In this document: positions 26,571 to 36,224 of the stretch, one piece after another
Numbering within the stretch: position 1 is the stretch's first letter
How the letters are laid out: each line of letters starts with the position of its first letter
NCBI GenBank assembly: GCA_019359115.1
Contig: JAHHHW010000073.1
Span: forward strand, 46,175 to 110,174
DNA length: 64,000 nt
From: Pelatocladus maniniholoensis HA4357-MV3
GTDB lineage: Bacteria; Cyanobacteriota; Cyanobacteriia; Cyanobacteriales; Nostocaceae
Reading direction: 5' to 3'
The notes under the pieces: model-generated
Told to the model about the DNA's origin: nothing
What the model saw: the letters and a program-made list of their open reading frames with translations, nothing else
The model's database searches: none
Program-made: the position numbers and the translations under genes

Positions 26571-26951
26571 CTAGCCAACGAGCAATTTGATGGCGTTGCG
26601 AATCAGAATTGTGGTGCGGTGTAAGTCCTGCATTTTTTCTTGATAGAATCGCCACTGCTGATCTTGTAACCATTGTTCACAATCGCTAGCTTTAAGCAGT
26701 GCTTTTTGGCTATCTGTAGGTTCCCCAATCATATCAAGCACTTGGGTCAATAAATAATAAGCGTTGATTCCTGGATGATGCATTCCTACACCGTCTCTCA
26801 TCTGATCAATGGCTTGGTATGGAAACCGTGCGATCGCTCTAATCCATAATTCCCTTTTACTATAATTTCCCACTGGCTGGATGCCATAATCTTTACCTAT
26901 CGCTTGCAAGTCTTCTAGCGATAGCAATTCAAGCTGTTCTCTTGATAGCAT
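26571..26951 (-). CDS. Conserved-looking hypothetical protein with SAP-like N-terminus
   Basis: 126 aa. The first ~45 residues (LSLEDLQAIGKDYGIQPVGNYSKRELWIRAI) resemble a SAP/Rho-N type helix-extended-loop-helix, a nucleic-acid binding fold. The rest is helical with Trp/Gln-rich segments and no motif I recognise. Its start lies 123 bp from the oppositely oriented ribbon-helix-helix-like gene, so the two share an upstream region. Function unknown. Confidence 0.65.
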   Translation of the reverse strand: MLSREQLELLSLEDLQAIGKDYGIQPVGNYSKRELWIRAIARFPYQAIDQMRDGVGMHHPGINAYYLLTQVLDMIGEPTDSQKALLKASDCEQWLQDQQWRFYQEKMQDLHRTTILIRNAIKLLVG

Positions 26952-27074
26952 AATGATTGTCTACTCTTATAAAGTGGATATGGTGGATGAAAACTTACCA
27001 GGTAAAGCATCCACCAATTACTCATTAAACACGTGGTGTCGCGTGTTTCATCATTATATTTACATTTATATACA

Positions 27075-27272
27075 ATGCCCAATCCTAAAGGTAATCCCAA
27101 AAGCCTTAAGCCATTCACTACTGATAGAGAAGAACCGTTAACTGAAAGAATTAATTTACGTATACCTAAAAGCATGAAAGATGAATTATCCCAAAAAGAT
27201 AATCCACCGGAATATTGTAGAGAAGCTATTCGTGAAAAGCTGGATAGAGATAAAAATAAAACAAATGAATAA
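27075..27272 (+). CDS. Small ribbon-helix-helix-like protein
   Basis: 65 aa from ATG 27075: MPNPKGNPKSLKPFTTDREE, then PLTERINLRIPKSMKDELSQ, then a charged C-terminus. The TERINLRIPKSMKDEL segment fits the beta-strand plus helix of Arc/MetJ-type RHH DNA-binding proteins, and I recall proteins with this N-terminus as common in filamentous cyanobacteria. An in-frame start at 27033 is less likely. Many relatives are antitoxins or plasmid/phage regulators; no partner toxin is adjacent. Confidence 0.75.
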   Translation: MPNPKGNPKSLKPFTTDREEPLTERINLRIPKSMKDELSQKDNPPEYCREAIREKLDRDKNKTNE

Positions 27273-27338
27273 ATTAACAGAAAAGTCAGGGCGATCGCTT
27301 TTGCAGTCAAAAAAGTAGCGTGCGATCGCCCTCTCGTA

Positions 27339-27704
27339 CTAGCCTTTTTGTTCCATGTAACTCAATAACCAATTAGCAGCTGTCGCCCTGCGAGTTTGTC
27401 GAGGGCCAAATTCCCCGATTTTATAACCCTTAAAACCCAGCTTTTCTTTGACTATTTGTTTATACTGTGTTGGGATAGAACGAGTCAATTTGACTGTTGC
27501 TGGACGACTGTCAATAAAATCAGGCGGTTCTGGATACTCATCTCGCCATTCGGCAGACACTTCCTGATTATCCCACTTAGCTGTTACCGAGTCGTAGCGA
27601 TAACCTAAGTAGTGCCATACTAATTGATTAACTGTGGCGTCATCAATTTCTTCGTTGAGAATTGCCCAAATAGTATCTGTATTAAGTGGTGGCAAATTAG
27701 ACAT
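27339..27704 (-). CDS. DUF1823 family protein
   Basis: 121 aa from MSNLPPLNTDTIWAILNEEI. Conserved segments VNQLVWHYLGYRYD, FGPRQTRRATAANWLLSYME and the acidic EYPEPPDFIDSRP centre match DUF1823, a family I recall from cyanobacteria and plants. No biochemical role is known to me. No signal peptide or membrane segment. It may share a transcript with the DUF1995 gene 125 bp upstream. Confidence 0.82.
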   Translation of the reverse strand: MSNLPPLNTDTIWAILNEEIDDATVNQLVWHYLGYRYDSVTAKWDNQEVSAEWRDEYPEPPDFIDSRPATVKLTRSIPTQYKQIVKEKLGFKGYKIGEFGPRQTRRATAANWLLSYMEQKG

Positions 27705-27829
27705 AAGCAATTCAAAATCAAAGCAGGATAAAGTTTTGGACTCTGTAATAAGTCCATTTTTTAGAGCATTATGTCTAACTTGTCAATGCATAAATTCCAA
27801 TTTCCTCTTTGTGTCTACCTATGGAAGCC

Positions 27830-28582
27830 CTAATTCCTGAGTGCGTTGATAAACCTTTGCAAACCTCTGAATACACTTGGTTTTTTCCCTGGTACTGCTG
27901 CGACAGAATCTCCTTGTGTCGTAGTTGTCGAGTCTTGTCCTTTAGCAATAATTAGATCCAAGTCGTCGCCGGAGGGTTTTTGTGGTAATTCGGCAATTTT
28001 TTGGTATTCTCCGTTATTTTCTACCAAAATTTCCCATAATCCTGGATAGCAACGGAACAATGCTACATCTTCGTATACAGGACGTAAGTAGTAACAAGAT
28101 TCTATTGTGCTGAGAAAACGAATTCGGGTTTGCCTAGCAGCATAACCAATTCCGATCTTGCCAGCATCTTCCAAAAAAGGATTTAACATAACGAAGGGGC
28201 GATCGCCTATAACCGCACAAATTTTTTCCAATTGCGGGACTTCTGGTGAACCAGGGGCGATAAACAGGAAAATTTCATCTTCTGATTGAACTTTTGACTC
28301 AATAGAGGCAGCTCTACCAGTGCCAATGTCAGTAATTTGGAATGATACATCTTTCCAGTCGCGACGGGCAAGACCAACACTACCCGCATCTGCAAAGAAA
28401 ACTTTAAGTTTGTCTTTGTATTGGGCAAAAGTGGGTAGAAATTGTTGAGCTACTTCCATTAATTTCAATTCGGGAAACAATAACTCAACTTGTAGCCGAG
28501 TATAGCCATCTGCTATTGCTGCTTGGGTAGCTGTACGCGCTTGGGCGATCGCATCTTCTAAAGAGTTTGGTAGTTCAGCCAT
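27830..28582 (-). CDS. DUF1995 family protein
   Basis: 250 aa beginning MAELPNSLEDAIAQARTATQ, with VELLFPELKLMEVAQQFLP, LARRDWKDVSFQITDIGTG and RPFVMLNPFLEDAGKIGIGYAARQ. This is the DUF1995 family of cyanobacteria and chloroplasts; plant relatives include photosystem assembly factors such as LPA3 (recalled), so a thylakoid-assembly role is possible but unproven here. It lies between the cysteine desulfurase and DUF1823 genes, all on the minus strand. Confidence 0.82.
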   Translation of the reverse strand: MAELPNSLEDAIAQARTATQAAIADGYTRLQVELLFPELKLMEVAQQFLPTFAQYKDKLKVFFADAGSVGLARRDWKDVSFQITDIGTGRAASIESKVQSEDEIFLFIAPGSPEVPQLEKICAVIGDRPFVMLNPFLEDAGKIGIGYAARQTRIRFLSTIESCYYLRPVYEDVALFRCYPGLWEILVENNGEYQKIAELPQKPSGDDLDLIIAKGQDSTTTTQGDSVAAVPGKKPSVFRGLQRFINALRN

Positions 28583-28657
28583 TTTAAAAATTTTTAGATT
28601 TTAGACTTTGGATTTTAGATTTAGCCATTAATTATTTCATTACATAATGACCAATGA

Positions 28658-29824
28658 CTAATGACTAAAAACCAATTCTACAGGTGATAGTCTTTGTAAA
28701 ACTTGCTTAAATACCATCGCTACCCAATCTACATCCGCTTCGGTGGTATCTCGTCCTAGCGTCATTCGTACACTGGCAAAAGCTGCTTGTTCTGAATAAC
28801 CCATTGCTAACAAAATTGGGCTAGGGCTGAGTTTACCACTATTACAAGCAGCCCCAGCGCTTACCCCAATCCCGGCGCGGTTTAATTCTCGTACTAAACT
28901 TCTACCACTAACTTTTTCACCATCGGCGTGTTCTAAGCAAAAGCTGACGTGATGGGGGAGACGATGAACTAAATCACCTGTGGGTATTAAATCGGGGACA
29001 TCTGTTAACTGGGAAAACAGGCGATCGCGTAACTGCATCAATCTGGGTGTTTCTCTCGCTATTTCTTGGGCTGCTAATTCGGCGGCGACACCAAACCCAG
29101 CAATTATTGGTACTGCTTGTGTACCGGAACGCGATCGCTGTTCTTGTCCTCCACCACCCAATAGGGGAACCAATTCTACACCTGGACGCACATACAAAGC
29201 TCCTGCGCCTTGTAGACCGTAGATTTTATGACTAGAAATACTCAGTAAATCCACAGGTAAATTTTGCACATCAAGAGGTAGGCGTCCTGCTACTTGGACT
29301 GCATCTGTGTGAAATAAAACACCAGCATTACGGGCAATATTTCCCAATTCGGTGACTGGTTGGACTGTACCAACTTCGCTTTGTCCATAAATTATTGAGA
29401 CTAATATTGTGTTGTCTTGCAATGCTGCTTTCAAATCTAAAGGGTTAACTCTACCTTGATGATTTACTTTCAAGCGAGTTACTTCCCAACCCCACTGTTC
29501 TAATAACCGCGCAGGTTCAGAAATAGCGGAATGTTCAACACTGGAAATAATTAGATGCTGGGGTTTGCTATACAAACGAGCAATACCCATAATTGCTAGA
29601 TTATCTGCTTCTGTACCACCAGAAGTAAAAATAATTGATTCCGCAGGTGCATTGATGAGTCCGGCTACCTGCATTCTAGCTTGTTCTAATACCGTTGCTG
29701 CCCGTTGTCCCCACTCATGTAAGCTAGAGGGATTACCCCACTGTTGAGTGAGGATTGTTTGCATTGCTGCGATCGCTTCTGGGCGAGTAGGAGTAGTAGC
29801 ACTGTAATCTAAATAAATTTGCAT
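28658..29824 (-). CDS. Cysteine desulfurase (NifS/IscS class)
   Basis: 388 aa from MQIYLDYSATTPTRPEAIAA at 29824, preceded by GGAGAG; an in-frame start at 29884 adds an unlikely 20 residues. A PLP enzyme that moves sulfur from cysteine for Fe-S cluster and thio-cofactor synthesis. The PLP lysine is in SSHKIYGLQGAGALYVR, FTSGGTEADNLAIMG binds the phosphate, and the mobile loop GAACNSGKLSPSPILLAMG carries the catalytic Cys. No nif or suf genes are adjacent, so a housekeeping IscS-type role is more likely than nitrogenase assembly. Confidence 0.92.
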   Translation of the reverse strand: MQIYLDYSATTPTRPEAIAAMQTILTQQWGNPSSLHEWGQRAATVLEQARMQVAGLINAPAESIIFTSGGTEADNLAIMGIARLYSKPQHLIISSVEHSAISEPARLLEQWGWEVTRLKVNHQGRVNPLDLKAALQDNTILVSIIYGQSEVGTVQPVTELGNIARNAGVLFHTDAVQVAGRLPLDVQNLPVDLLSISSHKIYGLQGAGALYVRPGVELVPLLGGGGQEQRSRSGTQAVPIIAGFGVAAELAAQEIARETPRLMQLRDRLFSQLTDVPDLIPTGDLVHRLPHHVSFCLEHADGEKVSGRSLVRELNRAGIGVSAGAACNSGKLSPSPILLAMGYSEQAAFASVRMTLGRDTTEADVDWVAMVFKQVLQRLSPVELVFSH

Positions 29825-30196
29825 AGACTCTCCAGTCAATACACTGGGAAACGGGCTGTTTCTATTTTCACTAATACAATACATTTCTTGAATAAGTCAG
29901 CCCCTCACAGACTTTTCGCCGACAATGAGGAGAGGAAAAATCGATCACTGTCCAAGGCGATAAACACTAATAAACATACAGCAGATTTCAACAAGCGTGA
30001 GGTATGGAAGAAACCCACCCGCTTTGGGGATTAGGGAAAGGGTGTACTCCATTTAGATACAAAGTGCTGTAGATGGATTATGGGTTGGCTGATAAGTTAG
30101 TCCCCAATCCTCAATCCCTAATTGTTCTGTGATTTAATCACCTACAGTTTGGGAATTATAAATCTGTTCAGCTAAGTAAATTTTTATCAAACTACT

Positions 30197-31606
30197 GTGT
30201 TTTTGTTATCTATCCAATGGCGTTTGTCTTCTATATTTTTAGTCATACTAATCTTATCTGCTTGTCAACGAGTCCATTCTGACAGTAAGCGTTTAGAACC
30301 ACTACCGCAAGATCCATTCGTGCAAGTTTACTTCAATCATTCTCAGTCTTCTCAATATTTAGAACCTTATCGTCAGCAAATTCATCAAGGAGATGATTTA
30401 GAAAAATTAATTGTTGACACTATTTCCCAAGCAAAATCAACAATTGATGTCGCAGTCCAAGAATTACGTTTACCCAAAATAGCGCAGACAATTGTAGATA
30501 AACAAAAATCGGGAGTCAAAGTCAGAGTCATCATAGAAAATCATTATAGTCGTCCTTGGAGTAGTTTTACTGTTGATGAGGTGAAGAAATTAGATAAAAG
30601 AGAACAGCAACGTTATCAAGATTATCGGTTATTTGCAGATAGTAACAAAGATGGAAAACTAAGTATAGAGGAAATAAACAAAACAGATGCTTTAGTAATT
30701 TTAAATCAAGCAAAAATACCTTTAATTGATGATAGGGCTGATGGTTCTCAGGGTAGTAGTTTGATGCATCATAAATTTGTAGTTGTAGATAATCGCTTTG
30801 CGATCGTTACTTCCGCAAATTTTACCATGAGTGATATACATGGTGATTTTATTAATACTAATAGCTTGGGTAATGCTAATAATTTATTAAAAATTGACAG
30901 TCCCGAATTAGCAGATTTATTTACAAAAGAATTTAACTTGATGTGGGGTGATGGAGTAGCAGGTAAATTAGACAGTAAGTTTGGTTTACAAAAACCTTTA
31001 CAAAATTCTCACCAAGTTATCTTAGGTGATAATCAAATTACAGTCAAATTTTCACCTAACTCTCCCACACAGCCTTGGAATTATAGCAGTAATGCTTTAA
31101 TTGGCAACACCTTAAGTTCCGCTAGTCAATCTATAGATATAGCATTATTTGTCTTTTCGGAACAGCGTTTAGCAAATATACTTGAAATCAGGCACAAAAA
31201 CAACGTGAAAATTCGCGCTTTAATTGAGCCAGGATTTGCCTATCGTCCCTACAGCGAAGCATTAGATATGATGGGCATAGCTTTGAGTGAAAAATGTAAA
31301 AATCAACTTGATAATCATCCTTGGAAAAATCCCATTACTACCGTAGGCGTACCTGTTTTAGCAAAAGGTGATTTATTGCATCACAAATTTGCCGTTATTG
31401 ATCAAAAGACAGTCATTACAGGTTCTCATAACTGGACAAAAGCAGCTAATAACAATAATGATGAGACACTTTTAGTAATTGAAAATCCTATTGTTGCTGC
31501 TCATTATCAGCGAGAATTTGACAGACTTTATACCAATTCTAGATTAGGTATTCCACCAAAAATTCAACAAAAAATCAAAGCACAATCAAAACAGTGCCAT
31601 AAATAA
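30197..31606 (+). CDS. Phospholipase-D-like lipoprotein with an inserted EF-hand
   Basis: 469 aa starting at GTG 30197. The N-terminus ends in a lipobox (LILSAC), so it is probably anchored outside the cytoplasmic membrane. Two HxKx4D motifs, LMHHKFVVVD (His191, Lys193, Asp198) and LLHHKFAVID near residue 385, mark the two halves of a PLD active site acting on phosphodiesters (lipid or nucleic acid). Between the first strand set and HKD-1, residues 148-159 read DSNKDGKLSIEE, a canonical 12-residue EF-hand calcium loop. Substrate unknown; a Ca-gated secreted nuclease or lipase is an inference. Confidence 0.88.
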   Translation: MFLLSIQWRLSSIFLVILILSACQRVHSDSKRLEPLPQDPFVQVYFNHSQSSQYLEPYRQQIHQGDDLEKLIVDTISQAKSTIDVAVQELRLPKIAQTIVDKQKSGVKVRVIIENHYSRPWSSFTVDEVKKLDKREQQRYQDYRLFADSNKDGKLSIEEINKTDALVILNQAKIPLIDDRADGSQGSSLMHHKFVVVDNRFAIVTSANFTMSDIHGDFINTNSLGNANNLLKIDSPELADLFTKEFNLMWGDGVAGKLDSKFGLQKPLQNSHQVILGDNQITVKFSPNSPTQPWNYSSNALIGNTLSSASQSIDIALFVFSEQRLANILEIRHKNNVKIRALIEPGFAYRPYSEALDMMGIALSEKCKNQLDNHPWKNPITTVGVPVLAKGDLLHHKFAVIDQKTVITGSHNWTKAANNNNDETLLVIENPIVAAHYQREFDRLYTNSRLGIPPKIQQKIKAQSKQCHK

Positions 31607-32684
31607 TTAAGTAATCACGCAAAATTAATTACAGTCATTGCGAGCGAAGCGTTCGCTCTTAGCGTTCCCGAAGGGTAGCAATCCTAGCCGCAATGCTCTT
31701 AATAAAGGGTTATAAAACTTCAATATCTTTATCATTAGAATAATTTATTTTTCTTTTTATAACAATGTTAATTAAATAACAATATTTCATCAATTAAATT
31801 GAGTATTATATAAATTTCAAAAAGAATGGTTTCAATCTTGATATTGATATTTCTGCTCTTTTGAAAGTAAAAACTTATCTAAATGCTGCGATAATTCAAT
31901 TTTTATATAGAAATACAGTTTGATTTTTCAAAATATACGTAGGGTATGTTAGCGACAGCGTAACGCAACCTACGATACTTTATTTTGTTCAAAATTAAAA
32001 TAGCAGCCCTATATGATTTGTGAAAATGCTTTTAATAAACGAACTACATAGACACAAAGTGAATACTTATTCTACACTGAAGCCGGGTCAAGCCTGTCTA
32101 CAGAAGTCACCTAAACTCTGCTTAAGCAGACTGCTTGATTTGTTTGAGTCGTATAAAGACGACTTGTACTATTAGCTAAGGGTTTTAAACCAAGCGTGGT
32201 ATATTGAAAAAATTGGGATGCTCCCTATACTTGGAATTTATTCACGTCTATTAAGACACAGTACTGAGACTAATGCAGGGTGGCGAAAATAAAGGTTTTT
32301 GATTGCGTGAATGCATGATTGTTAATTCCTCGGAAGTATTACTAGTTCTAGATAATAGCTCCAAAAGAATTTTGACAAAAACATATTAGATTGTCGAAAA
32401 AAATTCTCTAAAAAATTGAATTATAAGTAGCCTTTTAAATTGGTGTTGTCCAGAAAATGTAAGGATATAACAAATATTAAAATTCATTTGTTTCATATTT
32501 AACTACAAGGCTTGACATTAATTTATTGTAATGTCAGCCATTTATTTTCATCAGATAGATCATACTATGAAGCGAAGTTTCATAGCCTAGTTAAAATAGG
32601 ATTATGTGCTAATGGCTGATTTGATTCTCTCCTCAAAGAGTACGCTGCTTTCAAAGAGAGCGGATATTTATACGGAGTCCAAAT
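31607..32684. other. 1.1-kb gene-poor spacer rich in dispersed repeats
   Basis: Very AT-rich. It contains a GAGCGAAGCG-type repeat at about 31635-31695, an imperfect inverted repeat at 31938-31974 (CGTAGGGTATGTTAGCG against CGTAACGCAACCTACG) and a truncated multi-hairpin element at 32096-32225. I see no ORF with coding character in it. The last 100 bp lead into a 39-codon ORF and the LabA-like gene, whose promoter should lie here. Confidence 0.6.
32096..32225. mobile_element. Multi-hairpin element, minus orientation, truncated
   Basis: Right boundary TTGGGATGCTCCC ending at 32225 is a perfect TIR of the 8885 family. Reading the minus strand inward gives linker GCTAATAGTACAAGTC (32161-32176), then hairpins with AGTCGT/ACGACT and AGTCTGCT/AGCAGA arms. 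The far end and the fourth hairpin are missing. There is one substitution in the linker compared with the majority sequence. Confidence 0.7.
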
Positions 32685-32804
32685 ATGAACAAATATGCTG
32701 TGCTGTCACAGTCACAAATGAATAAAGTTTTTCTATTGACAAATTCAAAGAAAAACTTTCTAGATTTAACATCCAGAGGTATCAATGAATTTTATTTCTT
32801 TTAG
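32685..32804 (+). CDS. Possible 39-aa leader ORF upstream of the LabA-like gene
   Basis: ATG 32685 is preceded by GGAG (32674-32677) at 7-nt spacing, a better ribosome site than most starts here. It encodes MNKYAVLSQSQMNKVFLLTN and 19 further residues, stopping at 32802-32804, 61 bp before the preferred LabA start. No family is recognised. It may be a regulatory leader peptide or a chance ORF in AT-rich DNA. Confidence 0.35.
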   Translation: MNKYAVLSQSQMNKVFLLTNSKKNFLDLTSRGINEFYFF

Positions 32805-32865
32805 CAAACAGCCAAATCCATATAAATTACTTAAACAAAGACCACAATGGCACGGAGAGAACATC

Positions 32866-33474
32866 ATGGACACCAGTATTGAAAATGAAGATTTAACAAT
32901 GCCAGATTCTTCATTAGACACAGGCATTTTCAGTCAATCAAATCGTGGTCGCGTGGCTATTTTTATTGATGGTTCCAGTCTATTTTATACAGCTTTACAA
33001 CTAGGAATTGAAATTGACTATGCCAAATTACTTTATTGTTTAACAAAAGGTGCAAAACTATTGCGTGCATTTTTCTACACAGGTGTCGATCGCAATAATG
33101 AAAAACAACAAGGTTTTCTGTTATGGATGCGACGCAATGGTTATCGTGTAGTTACCAAAGAATTAGTCCAGTTTCCAGATGGTTCTAAAAAAGCCAATTT
33201 AGATGTAGAAATGGCAGTAGATATGATTAATTTAGTCCCCTATTACGATACTGCGGTTTTAGTGAGTGGGGATGGAGACTTGGCTTATGCTGTCAATGCG
33301 ATCGCCTACAAAGGAGTACGAGTAGAAATTGTCAGTGTCCGCTCAATGACTAGTGATAGCTTAATTGATGTTGCTGACTGCTTCATTGATTTGGACACAA
33401 TCAAACAACATATTCAAAAAGACCACAATTCTGCTTATAACTACCGACCTCTATCTAACACCAGCGTACAGTAA
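32866..33474 (+). CDS. LabA-like NYN-domain protein
   Basis: 202 aa from ATG 32866, preceded by GGAGAG; an upstream in-frame ATG at 32785 overlaps the leader ORF and lacks such a site. The NYN (PIN-like) domain has GRVAIFIDGSSLFYTALQLG, FFYTGVDRNNEKQQGFLLWM, KANLDVEMAVDMI and VLVSGDGDLAYAVNAI, with the acidic residues expected for metal binding. LabA in Synechococcus represses clock output, while other NYN proteins are RNases; which applies here is unknown. C-terminal about 25 residues are variable and polar. Confidence 0.87.
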   Translation: MDTSIENEDLTMPDSSLDTGIFSQSNRGRVAIFIDGSSLFYTALQLGIEIDYAKLLYCLTKGAKLLRAFFYTGVDRNNEKQQGFLLWMRRNGYRVVTKELVQFPDGSKKANLDVEMAVDMINLVPYYDTAVLVSGDGDLAYAVNAIAYKGVRVEIVSVRSMTSDSLIDVADCFIDLDTIKQHIQKDHNSAYNYRPLSNTSVQ

Positions 33475-33590
33475 ACAATTTCCTGATCAATTCATCCTCA
33501 TCTATACTGGTAACTTGCCAGAGCAGTAGATATTTTGTGGAGTAAACTGCTCTTAATTTGTTACGTGCATTTTACTCGTCTTTAACTCAA

Positions 33591-34301
33591 ATGGATATTT
33601 TAATTGTTGAGGATGAACCGGAAATTGCTCAGTTGATCCAACACTCTTTAGAAAAAGAAGGATTTGTCTGTCGTACTTGTCGCGATGGAAACACTGCTTT
33701 GCGGATGTTTCAAGAGCAAACACCAGACTTAATGATTTTGGATTTAATGATTCCTGGCTTAGATGGACTGGAAGTTTGTGCCAGAATTCGCCAAAAACCA
33801 GGATTAAAAGACCCATATATATTAATGCTGACAGCCAAAGGCGAGGAAATAGATCGAGTGATTGGCTTATCTACTGGCGCTGATGATTATATGGTTAAAC
33901 CCTTTAGCCCTAGAGAGTTAGTTGCTAGAGTCCGCGCTCTTTTGCGACGTAGTCTGCGAGGCGTAGGTCAAAATCAAATTTATCGTACGCAACATTTTAC
34001 AGTAGATGTAGAACAGCGTACCATCAGTCGCCAGATAGATTCTCAGCCACTAGAAATTTTGGAGCTAACAACTCTAGAATTTAATTTGTTGAGTACTTTT
34101 GTCAGCAGTCCTAGTCGAGTTTGGAACCGCACCCAGCTAATTGACAAGCTGTGGGGTGATAACTTTTATGGTGATGAACGAGTTGTAGATACTCATGTAG
34201 CGCGGTTGCGGAAAAAAATAGAACCAGATCCTGCTAACCCCACTTTTGTTAAAACTGTTGTAGGCGTAGGCTACAAATTTGAAGACCCTCATGTAATTTA
34301 A
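33591..34301 (+). CDS. OmpR/PhoB-type response regulator
   Basis: 236 aa from ATG 33591 (MDILIVEDEPEIAQLIQHSL); the in-frame TTG at 33558 is less likely. The receiver has Asp8, the phosphorylation site Asp51 (MILDLMIPG) and the conserved Lys in YMVKPFSPREL. The C-terminal winged helix contains LTTLEFNLLSTFVSSPSRVW and DTHVARLRKKIEPDP. It lies 9 bp upstream of the histidine kinase gene and forms a two-component system with it. The arrangement and sequence are BaeR-like; the signal is not known. Confidence 0.92.
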   Translation: MDILIVEDEPEIAQLIQHSLEKEGFVCRTCRDGNTALRMFQEQTPDLMILDLMIPGLDGLEVCARIRQKPGLKDPYILMLTAKGEEIDRVIGLSTGADDYMVKPFSPRELVARVRALLRRSLRGVGQNQIYRTQHFTVDVEQRTISRQIDSQPLEILELTTLEFNLLSTFVSSPSRVWNRTQLIDKLWGDNFYGDERVVDTHVARLRKKIEPDPANPTFVKTVVGVGYKFEDPHVI

Positions 34302-34310
34302 AGTTTTAAC

Positions 34311-35447
34311 ATGATTAACAAGGGTTCGCGATCGACAAAGTCTTTACCTTTGGGAACTCGCTTATTTTTCTCCCACTTGGTAGTGATGATTGTGGGGGTA
34401 CTTACCCTTGTCATCATCAGCAAACTTTCTTCTCCACGTTTTTTTGTCTTGCACTTAGAGCAATTAGAAAGACGAGGTTACAGATTATTTAATATCCGCA
34501 CAGAATTAGTTGACGGATTTGAAGGTGCTTGGAGACGCAGTACTGTCTGGTCAGTGATTGTCGGTGGAACAGCAGCAGGGGGATTAAGTTTCTGGGTTTC
34601 TAGGCGCATTATGCAAGGTTTGACTCAGATGGAAAAAGTCACTCAAGAGTTTGCTACAGGTAGACTGAATGCTCGATTACCAATGTCAGACATTCCAGAA
34701 CTCAATAGATTGGGGATAAGTTTCAACCGCATGGCCGCAAGCTTAGAAGGAGTCGAAACGCGGCGACGGGAATTGATTGGAGATATGACTCACGAGTTGC
34801 GGACACCTCTGACGGTAGTACGCGGTTACTTAGAGGAACTAGCTGATGGGAGTATGGAACCCTCCCCAGAAATTTATGTACTCTTAGTCAGAGAAACTAA
34901 GCGTTTAGAGCGATTAGTAAATGATTTGCAAGAACTTTCTAAAGCAGAAGCAGGTTATTTGCCAATTCACATCAAACCTGTAAATATACGCCCCTTATTA
35001 GAATCATTAGTAACTAGATTTGCCGAGCAATTGCTCGAAGATGGGCCAGTTCTGCAACTAAAGTGTCCAGCCGAATTACCTCTTGTCTTGGCAGATATTG
35101 ATCGCACAGAACAGGTGTTGGTAAATTTAGTTGGTAATGCAGTACGCTACACAAATCAAGGCACAATTACTATCCAGGCTTGGATTAATGACTCAAAACT
35201 CTGGATAGCAGTAATTGACACAGGTATGGGAATATCACCAGAAGATTTACCTCATATATTTGAACGCTTTTGGCGAGCTGACAAATCTCGCGATCGCCAC
35301 TCTGGTGGTACTGGTATCGGTTTAACCATCTCCCACCGCTTAGTAGAACTACAAGGTGGCTACATGGAAGTAGAAAGTGAACTCGCAGTAGGAAGTACTT
35401 TTCGTTTTTGCCTACCTTTATCTGGAGGGATCAAGGAGCGGGGATAA
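34311..35447 (+). CDS. HAMP-domain sensor histidine kinase (BaeS-like)
   Basis: 378 aa, starting 9 bp after the response regulator stop, so co-transcribed. Transmembrane helices at about 18-37 and 80-97 flank a very short periplasmic loop of about 40 residues. A HAMP linker (about 97-150) leads to the H-box IGDMTHELRTPLTVV with His161, then N-box LVNLVGNAVRYTNQG, G1 IDTGMGISPEDL and G2 GGTGIGLTISHRL. The small loop suggests it senses membrane or envelope state, or works with an accessory protein. Confidence 0.92.
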   Translation: MINKGSRSTKSLPLGTRLFFSHLVVMIVGVLTLVIISKLSSPRFFVLHLEQLERRGYRLFNIRTELVDGFEGAWRRSTVWSVIVGGTAAGGLSFWVSRRIMQGLTQMEKVTQEFATGRLNARLPMSDIPELNRLGISFNRMAASLEGVETRRRELIGDMTHELRTPLTVVRGYLEELADGSMEPSPEIYVLLVRETKRLERLVNDLQELSKAEAGYLPIHIKPVNIRPLLESLVTRFAEQLLEDGPVLQLKCPAELPLVLADIDRTEQVLVNLVGNAVRYTNQGTITIQAWINDSKLWIAVIDTGMGISPEDLPHIFERFWRADKSRDRHSGGTGIGLTISHRLVELQGGYMEVESELAVGSTFRFCLPLSGGIKERG

Positions 35448-35723
35448 GGGATAAGGGATTGGGGACAAAGCAGACAAGGGAGAAGGGGGACAATAAACAC
35501 GCTCCCTTAACCTAAGCTTGCACTATTTTTAACTCAAGAGTTATTGAAAATGTTTTACTTTATCCACAAATCCGTGCGATCGCTGGATTAAAAAACGGTG
35601 AAATTATCGATATTTAGATGTATGCGACACTACAAGTTGTCCAACAATTGCTGCTGAGTAGATTCAGCGTTAGAGGTGGCATACATCTATACATCGTATA
35701 GTTACGGGATGTGAGGAGTACAA

Positions 35724-36224
35724 ATGCTTGAGTCTATAGCTGTTGCTTGGTTATTATTATTTTTTGGTGATTTTCTTTCCACTTTTTGCTACCATGTACC
35801 AGAACATGTTTTTGGTAGCCTACATATACAAACCCATCACTCTGCAAAAAAGGACTTTCGCCACTACGCAATATTGACTGTTAATGTTTTAGTTCTTTTA
35901 GATGGTGTTTTAGGTGCTTTGCCATATTTCTTAGTAGCTATATTTTTATGGAGTTTATCTCCGATTGGTGTTATCTGTGGGCTGTTGTTTGGTCAGTTTC
36001 ATGTATGGTGGAGACATACCAGTGTCATGAATTGGCAAACTCCTAAATTTGTGACTAGCTTATGCCAAGTTTTATTTATCACAACTCCCGAAGCACACTG
36101 GCAACATCATCAAAAAACTAACTTAAGCTACGGCGATATTTTCACATTTTTTGACCAACCTGCAAAAAGTTGGTTGCGTTGGCTGCGTTTACTGAGGCTA
36201 CATTTCAAATATTCACGCATCTAA
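35724..36224 (+). CDS. Short sterol desaturase/fatty-acid-hydroxylase-like membrane protein
   Basis: 166 aa, mostly membrane helices, with His clusters typical of the di-iron hydroxylase superfamily: HVPEHVFGSLHIQTHH near the N-terminus and EAHWQHHQKT near the C-terminus, plus QFHVWWRH in the middle. It is much shorter than classic family members, so it may be a minimal form or have lost catalysis. Preceded by GAGGAG just before the ATG. Substrate unknown. Confidence 0.72.
   Translation: MLESIAVAWLLLFFGDFLSTFCYHVPEHVFGSLHIQTHHSAKKDFRHYAILTVNVLVLLDGVLGALPYFLVAIFLWSLSPIGVICGLLFGQFHVWWRHTSVMNWQTPKFVTSLCQVLFITTPEAHWQHHQKTNLSYGDIFTFFDQPAKSWLRWLRLLRLHFKYSRI

Noticed and set aside
26915..27310. 131-aa minus-strand ORF
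   Set aside because: Antisense to the RHH-like gene and overlapping the start of the neighbouring hypothetical gene; composition is not protein-like.
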